Source of the DNA: a bacterium
Lineage (GTDB): Bacteria; Electryoneota; RPQS01
NCBI GenBank assembly: GCA_016721565.1
Contig: JADKHW010000008.1
Span: 47,044 to 111,043 of the forward strand
Direction: 5' to 3'
DNA length: 64,000 nucleotides
Each line of letters starts with the position of its first letter. Position 1 is the stretch's first letter. The notes below the pieces were generated by a model. The model ran no database searches. It was not told the DNA's origin and saw only the letters and a list, made by a program, of their open reading frames with translations. Below, one piece after another: positions 59,201 to 64,000 of the stretch. The translations under genes and the position numbers were made by a program.

Positions 59201-62010
59201 TCTATGGCAACACCAATGGTGACGTCATCAATGCTACAACTGGAGCACAAGATGCCGGCGGCAACTGGTGGGGAACTGCAACTCCGAACTGGGGAACGCA
59301 GGTTATCGGAAGCAACGTCAATCACACTCCGTGGTACGGTGTAAACGGTTCGTATCCGAATCCCGGCTTCGTTCCGCTGTCAGGCGGCATCGCGGGTGAA
59401 TTGTCCGATGCTTATCTCGGTTGCAGTGGTCCGTGCAACACAACGACCCTTTATCTTAAACTTGGCGTCGCCGGATTGCCGAACCTGCAAGTCGTCTTCC
59501 AACTGCCTGTTGGATTTACTGCTGGACCGCTTGGCACTGTAACGCCTCTGAGCAATGACGATCCGAATCTCATCCAAGCGTTCGCTTCCGATCTCGGCGG
59601 CGGACAGATTCAAGTTGATATGGGCTTTAATTCGCCCTACAGCGTTGGTGACATTACTAAGTACGTTGCGGTCATTCCTTTGACGAATACCGGCGCGGGT
59701 ACTGGTGTGTATAGCGTAACGGGTGTAAGCTCGTTGTGGATTGACGGCTTGGGCGGGAATCATGTGAATGACTACACAATGACCCCCGTGACCATCAATG
59801 TTGATTGCGATGTTCCGGTCGTCTCTACGTTTGCAACATCGGCAACGTGTGCATTCGGAAATGCCACTCAGACAATCAACGCCTTCAGTGTGACTCTCAC
59901 CGATGGATTGTCAAACCTCGACGAGGCGTGGATCACATTCGCACCCGGCGGTGGCACATTCTCGCTATTTGGTGTGAATCAAACTTCGCCGTACAATGCC
60001 ACCTTCCCGTCGGCAGGCGATGCTGCGGCATTCTATGCTTTGCTCGCTAACAACGACTGCAATACCCTGACATTACATTTGACCGATGCCGAGTGCAACG
60101 TTGCAACCACGGTTGATTTGGCCAATGTCGGACGTGACGAGACTGCACCGTCCCTGTCGGTGTCAACTTCGATTCCGTTGAACTATTGCTTCAACAACAA
60201 TTCGTTGACCGCAAACTACGGCGGCGCCTACCTTGATGATTACGTTGACATCACGTCCTTGCTCGGCGCGAATCCGTGCATGGCCGCGAGCGGCACGTTG
60301 ACAATCAGTCATGCAGGATTGGCAGACTATGTGGTCGCTCTGGACAAGACGAACTATCCATCTGACAATACCGAAGCGCTTGCGCTCTGGACTTGGATGC
60401 TTGGTCTTCCGGCCATCGCCAATTCAAATGGTGGTTCGTTCACGTTTGACGTTAAAGCCGCTGATTGTGCGGGTAATCTCTCGTCAACGCTGCAATTCAC
60501 AATTTGTGTGGACACGCAAGCTCCGTCTAATTCGGTAACCGCATTAGACGCACGTCCGGCGCACCTCGGCGTGTGGCTGAAGTGGTCGTGGAATGCAAGC
60601 CCCGATGCTCAGGAAATGCGCATCTACCGCAGCCCGTTATCAGGTGAATATCCCGGCTACGCGAGTGACTTGTGGAATACAATTGGTAACTACGATGTCA
60701 CAGCCGTTCCGCCTTCAGGTTGGACGCTTGTGGCCACGCAGACTGCAATAGCTGGAACGGTAACATCTTCCACATATGGCGCGAACAACAATCGCGGTGA
60801 CTTCTACACCCACGTTGCAAGCGGTACATACTGGCTTGATGCTGAGACGGGTTGGGTGGATGGCAATGGCAACGCGGCAGCATATCGTGACATCTATCGC
60901 TATGTAACGTTTGTCAAGGATGCGGGTGGTAACTGGTCGGTTGGCGCTCCGGTTTCGATGACTGTGAATGCTGATCGCTCCACCAACTACTGGCTTGGTG
61001 ATTTCAGCACGGCTGATGGCGCTGGTTTGCCGGGTTCACGCGGCCGCGTGGACTCTGATGACCTCGGCTTGCTCTCGCCGGTTTACTTCACAAATACCGG
61101 CGGTTATCGCAATATCGGTCCGGTTGTTGTTGAAAACGGCAACATCGGTAAGGGTATTCCGAATCCTGAAAATTCGGGTGCAATTAACTTCTCCGATCTC
61201 GTTCCGTTCAGCTTCAACTATGGCATGGTCGGACCGGTTACGAACCCGCTCGAGTTCGTGATTGAACCCGGAGTCGCAGACGTTCGTCCGTTCAACCGTT
61301 TGGATGAAATGCCGTCGGTTTCTATCGATATGGATTCTGAGATTCAATTGACTGAAGGAACCGAATTCATGGTGACCGTTACCATGAGCGGCAACGAAGG
61401 CAATGCCGTCAAGGCCGCTGAAGCAATTCTTGAGTTCAATCCGTCGTTGCTTGACTTCGTCAGCGCCACGATGGGTAACGTCGCGGCTCCTGAAGGCACG
61501 ATGTTCTCAAAGGCTTCGTTGGTTGAAGGCGTCAACGGTCAAGTCGGATTTGTCGCGGCATCGTGCGGCGGCTGGTCCACACTTTCCGGCAGCGCAGTGC
61601 TCGGCACGGTGACATTCCGCATCAAGAGTGATCTTCATGCGGCATGCAACATCGCGCTGAGTTCTGTCAAGCTGGCGGACAACTCGGGTGAAGTCGTAGA
61701 ACCCGAAGGTAACGTAATCTCCGTACTCAATGCGGCGGCACTGCCTGACAACTACGCCTTGTATCAGAACTACCCGAACCCGTTCAACCCGACGACGAAC
61801 ATCCAGTTCGATCTTAAGGAATCCGGTCATGTCACCATTCAGGTCTTCAACACACTCGGTCAAATGGTGACCACGGTTGTGGATCGCGACATGGTTGCAG
61901 GTCGTCACGACGTGACCTTTGACGCCAGCTCGATGGCTTCAGGTCTGTATATCTACAATATCTCGGTTAACGGCTTCAGCGACTTGAAAAAGATGGTCCT
62001 GATCCGTTAA
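56224..62010 (+). CDS. Giant secreted beta-helix protein with dockerin-like, cohesin-like and sorting domains
   Basis: The start is ATG 56224 with GGGGAG upstream, giving a signal peptide (MSKIGKIVLVLLAVFALTSRSWA). The 1928 residues begin with right-handed beta-helix regions: a first from about residue 45 (IYVPGDYTTIQAAINAAMPG), a second from about 435 and a third from about 700, each rich in N, G, S and hydrophobic rungs as in pectate-lyase/NosD folds. Ig/FN3-like segments follow, then a dockerin-like stretch (LGDFSTADGAGLPGSRG, VDSDDLGLLSP, and a second INFSDLVPFSFNYG) at about 60985-61225. A cohesin-like domain comes next (FMVTVTMSG to VKLADNSGEV, about 61330-61720), and then NYPNPFNPTT. 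It probably forms a surface scaffold or polysaccharide-binding protein. Confidence 0.82.
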   Translation: MSKIGKIVLVLLAVFALTSRSWATPSYPITAGLEDASRASLGFAAVQTDTRDHQGPLDVADIYVPGDYTTIQAAINAAMPGDIIHVGAGTYVENVIVNKSLTIDGAGEALTILYPAVSDPGTCGSASFQNSQVIVVSAHDVTISNLTVDGDNPGLTSGVISYGADLDARNGIIESDGPWNNLVVHHATVKNVYLRGIYARSGGSGFHIHHTTVTNVAACYASIGIFNFSGSGIIEDNTVSYCGDAISANWSRGTQFLNNIITNSSSGIHTDNNGGSGGVADLIQGNNVDDGAVNSYGVWAFFPYLNVVLDNNTVNNCDVGLFSWGSAGGQAQFTNNGVDGENRVNCTGVYVTTGLDSWASYQSNGNVTFSGNTTADCFTGFAVETDEDGTYSTTITTSGYTYSGHTYDVYLSGMGTLNVGALTGNTVWVQAPSRIQKGVDVALSGGTVTASNGTYNEALDIYKSLTLEGQSQAGVVINASSFSDYGIDATGNYNYGFHDFTLDGPDANISSAYGLKVSGDNATAVISNLTVYGCYKTGIDLNGLTSGSITNCTSTGAAWGNGMAVTDCDNIAFSNITTSGNAWGGVAVYTKGSAFTGGSNNVSFSGTLSLAEARPIYTELNGPAYPAITNLTVSLAAFPYVIGSTLDAYTEVYSSSQANAVATATTIGVTGWTYNRSADYFYATPALKIQAAVAAAGSLTPVEATSDEIHLSSGTFTESVNVNKYVKIIGEGSVLASLTTVTSSTGPVFTIAASGLNNANPLLLQDLQVLPIEVPGVDIASGSWSFLKLDNVHVIGTNPTSGTENECGLRIWNTTGYPSLSNLVVQDCAFDNLHYGWYFFKQVGAFADNVTNVTVTGTSFTHNAAKGLYVEKLSDASFTSCEVNNNGWNLAFFNAAFNAGFDFNLKGQQTYQNISLSYCDFEGNATSTANGAALMIKARGSGGDPSYDANPASLTNVQLSNCKIVGNERGVRFGEPGKANTSPANSIVTDCAVYGNTNGDVINATTGAQDAGGNWWGTATPNWGTQVIGSNVNHTPWYGVNGSYPNPGFVPLSGGIAGELSDAYLGCSGPCNTTTLYLKLGVAGLPNLQVVFQLPVGFTAGPLGTVTPLSNDDPNLIQAFASDLGGGQIQVDMGFNSPYSVGDITKYVAVIPLTNTGAGTGVYSVTGVSSLWIDGLGGNHVNDYTMTPVTINVDCDVPVVSTFATSATCAFGNATQTINAFSVTLTDGLSNLDEAWITFAPGGGTFSLFGVNQTSPYNATFPSAGDAAAFYALLANNDCNTLTLHLTDAECNVATTVDLANVGRDETAPSLSVSTSIPLNYCFNNNSLTANYGGAYLDDYVDITSLLGANPCMAASGTLTISHAGLADYVVALDKTNYPSDNTEALALWTWMLGLPAIANSNGGSFTFDVKAADCAGNLSSTLQFTICVDTQAPSNSVTALDARPAHLGVWLKWSWNASPDAQEMRIYRSPLSGEYPGYASDLWNTIGNYDVTAVPPSGWTLVATQTAIAGTVTSSTYGANNNRGDFYTHVASGTYWLDAETGWVDGNGNAAAYRDIYRYVTFVKDAGGNWSVGAPVSMTVNADRSTNYWLGDFSTADGAGLPGSRGRVDSDDLGLLSPVYFTNTGGYRNIGPVVVENGNIGKGIPNPENSGAINFSDLVPFSFNYGMVGPVTNPLEFVIEPGVADVRPFNRLDEMPSVSIDMDSEIQLTEGTEFMVTVTMSGNEGNAVKAAEAILEFNPSLLDFVSATMGNVAAPEGTMFSKASLVEGVNGQVGFVAASCGGWSTLSGSAVLGTVTFRIKSDLHAACNIALSSVKLADNSGEVVEPEGNVISVLNAAALPDNYALYQNYPNPFNPTTNIQFDLKESGHVTIQVFNTLGQMVTTVVDRDMVAGRHDVTFDASSMASGLYIYNISVNGFSDLKKMVLIR

Positions 62011-62040
62011 TTAGCTGTTGCGATATCGCTAATTCAGTCG

Positions 62041-62072
62041 CCCCCGCCGTCACGTCATTGTGGCGGCGGGGG
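62041..62072 (+). terminator. GC-rich hairpin between the giant protein gene and the next gene
   Basis: CCCCCGCCGTCAC pairs with GTGGCGGCGGGGG (one G:U) around a six-base loop, with no T-tract. It may protect the upstream message end, reducing rather than stopping transcription into 62097. Confidence 0.5.
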
Positions 62073-62096
62073 TCATGTATTCAAACCGGAGAATAA

Positions 62097-62834
62097 ATGC
62101 GCCTGAAACTACTGATTTGTCTGTTCGCGGCAATTGGCTTTGCAGGCGCATTGTTTGACGCGCATGCTACCGAGTTGTATTTTCTGCCTGACACGTCATC
62201 CGGCGCGATTGGTGACACGGTTGATCTCTCGGCTTGGATTACCTCTTCTGATACTGTGCGTGGATTTACGATCTACATGGTCTATGACACGAACTATGTT
62301 GACCTTGCTGTGCCGCCCGTAGCTGGGACACTGCTTGCGGGCCGCCCCGGCCTTGACTTTCGCTATTCTGATCATATCATCGCGGCTCCGGATTGGCTTG
62401 AAGTGGGCGCGACGATTTTCGGGACGTCCTTTTGGGCCGGCCCGGGTGAACTGTTTCGCATGCGCATGGTGCTGCAGGATTGCGGTGATGTCACGATGAC
62501 GGCTGATTTCGGACTGAGACGGCCTGATGGATCGTTTGTCTTGGGTGATTTTAATCCACCTGTATTCTCGATTTGTACGGCTCCGCCAATGGCGCCTGAC
62601 AGTTTGACGATTTTCTGGACGGGTACGTCAGCACTGTTGCGCTGGAAAGCGGTCACTCTGGATACATTAGGGAATGCCCTGCCGCAACTTCCCCTCTACC
62701 GCATCTACCGCAGTCAAGAGATGCCCGTTGCTCTTCCGTTCGTTGTCATTGATTCGACGGTGAACACCATTGCTGAAGACAGTCTTGCTCCCGGTTCAGA
62801 GCATTTGTACTATATTCAGGCAGTGGGGCAGTGA
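62097..62834 (+). CDS. Secreted cohesin-like domain protein
   Basis: The 245 residues start at ATG 62097 with GGAG five bases upstream and a signal peptide (MRLKLLICLFAAIGFAGALF, cleaved near DAHA). Residues about 28-160 are a cohesin-type module: SGAIGDTVDLSAWITSSDTV, FTIYMVYDTNYVDL, and GELFRMRMVLQDCGDVTMTA. A fibronectin-III-like end follows (SLTIFWTGTSALLRWKAV to HLYYIQAVGQ). The same two-domain plan is found in the gene at 55445. The two flank the dockerin-like giant protein, so they may bind it or be parts of one surface system. No sorting domain is present. A terminator follows. Confidence 0.75.
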   Translation: MRLKLLICLFAAIGFAGALFDAHATELYFLPDTSSGAIGDTVDLSAWITSSDTVRGFTIYMVYDTNYVDLAVPPVAGTLLAGRPGLDFRYSDHIIAAPDWLEVGATIFGTSFWAGPGELFRMRMVLQDCGDVTMTADFGLRRPDGSFVLGDFNPPVFSICTAPPMAPDSLTIFWTGTSALLRWKAVTLDTLGNALPQLPLYRIYRSQEMPVALPFVVIDSTVNTIAEDSLAPGSEHLYYIQAVGQ

Positions 62835-62855
62835 TGTTTTGGCTGGTTTGGGTAC

Positions 62856-62882
62856 AGGCGGCTCTAAGTAGCTGCCTTTTTT
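62856..62882 (+). terminator. Terminator after the cohesin-like gene
   Basis: AGGCGGCT pairs with AGCTGCCT (one G:U), a six-base loop, then TTTTTT. It lies 22 bases after the stop. The next 230 bases contain no gene. Confidence 0.8.
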
Positions 62883-63110
62883 ATGTTTAGGAAACTCGCT
62901 TTCTTAACTTTAATGTTACCATAATATACGGCACTTTGAACGCATGTACAAGCGAAAATTTCATTTTATTGAACTTAACAAGTGCATATCAGACATGAAT
63001 TTATGTAAAAAGATGAGGAAATTGGAGGTATTCTTGGGGTTTGGGGGTAACGGCGGCGGGTTCTGAGGTGAGGCATGGAGGCGGCATTATTTCTGTAGCC
63101 ACTATTTAAG

Positions 63111-63139
63111 TTGACAGAAGCTCCCATTAGCTGTATATT
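63111..63139 (+). promoter_or_regulatory. Strong candidate promoter of the C25 peptidase gene
   Basis: TTGACA, 17 bases, TATATT, identical in both hexamers and spacing to the element at 55230. The start would be near 63146. The leader holds a GGGAGA-led mini-ORF at 63193 and a terminator at 63267. Confidence 0.65.
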
Positions 63140-63266
63140 CTAATAGTCTGCCAAGCTTGAGCCGCACACCGTGAACCTTTCGGGAGACAATAATGCGCTT
63201 GCTACAAAGCTTTTTCGCCCGGATTCCTTTGGTTATAACTTCGGATTCAACCGCTAACACAGCTCC

Positions 63267-63289
63267 AGCCGCACGTACGCGGCTTTTTT
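63267..63289 (+). terminator. Intrinsic terminator inside the leader of the C25 peptidase gene
   Basis: AGCCGC and GCGGCT pair around ACGTAC and are followed by six T residues. It lies upstream of the gene's signal peptide start at 63322, so it could attenuate transcription or end a leader RNA of about 145 bases. AGCCGCAC also occurs near 63151 as a possible competing arm. Confidence 0.65.
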
Positions 63290-63321
63290 GTTGCCTGCAA
63301 ATTTCACCTTGTGAAGTGTTT

Positions 63322-64000
63322 ATGAAGGCTTTCATCTTTGCGCTGCTTCTTGCCGCATCCGTGCCTGCCTACGCCGCGACCCTAACTCAATTACCTGCGA
63401 CTGGCTTTTCGCGCAGTGATTCTGCATTGGAGATTACGTCGGTTACACCTGAACTCACGTCTATAAGATTTCATGATCCGGTCTTTGAAATTGGCGAGTT
63501 GATGTTCGAGGGTGCAGCTTGCAAGGTTACATTATTGGGAGGCGAGCCGTTTCGCCCTGATGAAGGCAGTCCCGCCGTTCCGCAAGTCACACGGCTCTAT
63601 CTCATTCCTAACACGGGTGGCGTCGAACTGGTCGTGCGCAATCTTGAATACGAGCTTATTGAAGATTACGCTCCCTATCCCTATCACGACCCGGACGCGG
63701 CTGAGGTCAAGGTTGCCGAAACGAGCAAGCGCAATTCATGGTATCCTGAGAACGTCGTTGAGATTTCCGATCCGATGATCTTCCGCGACTATCGAGTCGT
63801 TGCGGTAACACTATTCCCCGTTCAAGTGAATCCTGTCACACGTCAGGCCCGTCATTACAATTCAATTGATGTTGACCTTGTCGCCAATGGCACACCGGGA
63901 ATCAATGAACTGCTCAACCCGCGTGCTCCATCGGCCTCGCTACATCCCCATCTATCAAGAGCTAATCAGCACTTTTGATGCTACCGCGCTTTTGAGACCG
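63322..64000 (+). CDS. C25-family (gingipain-type) cysteine peptidase, N-terminal propeptide part, cut by window end and frameshifted
   Basis: ATG 63322 gives a signal peptide (MKAFIFALLLAASVPAYA). The following 190 residues match the propeptide region of C25 peptidases in style: TLLGGEPFRPDEGSPAVPQV, RLYLIPNTGGVELVVRNLEY, and VTLFPVQVNPVTRQARHYNS. The frame in use runs out at 63978. A one-base shift near 63937 restores RYIPIYQELISTFDATALLR to the window end, as expected before the catalytic domain. A longer in-frame start at 63193 has a good ribosome binding site but would run through the leader terminator. The catalytic domain is not in the window, so the peptidase call rests on the N-terminus alone. 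Confidence 0.65.

Overview
The window looks like a chromosomal segment, roughly half G+C, from a Gram-negative bacterium of the Fibrobacteres-Chlorobi-Bacteroidetes (FCB) superphylum, probably one of its poorly cultured candidate phyla. The clues are six large secreted proteins ending in the C-terminal sorting domain that begins Y/F-P-N-P-F-N (type IX secretion style), OmpA and barrel-like envelope proteins, a membrane pyrophosphatase, and a ferredoxin-centred anaerobic-type energy metabolism. The phylum cannot be fixed from the sequence alone. No phage, transposase, CRISPR array or rRNA was seen; there is one tRNA-Lys(CUU).

Layout. 1-8.4 kb (minus strand): one tightly overlapping operon, korDABC (2-oxoacid:ferredoxin oxidoreductase), nfnAB (NADH-dependent ferredoxin:NADP+ oxidoreductase) and nuoA-B-CD-H (complex I, running off the window edge). 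The nuoEFG NADH-input genes are absent between nuoCD and nuoH. 8.4-9.45 kb: gene-poor DNA with a 23-bp direct repeat. 9.5-20 kb (minus): a secreted trypsin-fold protease with Cys-rich modules, an envelope operon (small membrane protein, secreted protein, OmpA-like protein, SppA fused to a barrel-like N-terminus), and a beta-propeller protein with a sorting domain. 20-28.3 kb: EamA transporter plus Zn/Mn-type ABC transporter (permease gene broken), K+-dependent-type membrane pyrophosphatase, a secreted protein coupled to ftsE-ftsX, and tRNA-Lys. 28.5-42 kb: a DUF3857/transglutaminase protein with a degenerate paralogue, an MFS transporter, a 1246-residue sorting-domain protein, P5C dehydrogenase (frameshifted), and DUF47-Pit phosphate transport. 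42.5-64 kb: a secretome island with Cys-rich modules, sorting-domain proteins, a transglutaminase, a PAS protein, an M6 metalloprotease followed by twelve Ig-like repeats, a trio of cohesin/dockerin-like proteins, and the start of a C25-family (gingipain-type) peptidase.

How it works together (inference). The first operon would pass electrons from 2-oxoacid oxidation to ferredoxin, exchange them with NAD(P)H through Nfn, and feed a complex I that lacks its own NADH module at this locus. The membrane pyrophosphatase would add ion pumping. Much of the rest builds and exports surface proteins.

Two cross-cutting observations. First, a recurrent promoter form (TTGnnA, exactly 17 nt, TAtATT-like) precedes many transcription units. 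Second, at least five genes are split by one-base indels whose repair restores family motifs. This suggests either assembly indels or a run of pseudogenes, so the broken genes should be read as single genes.
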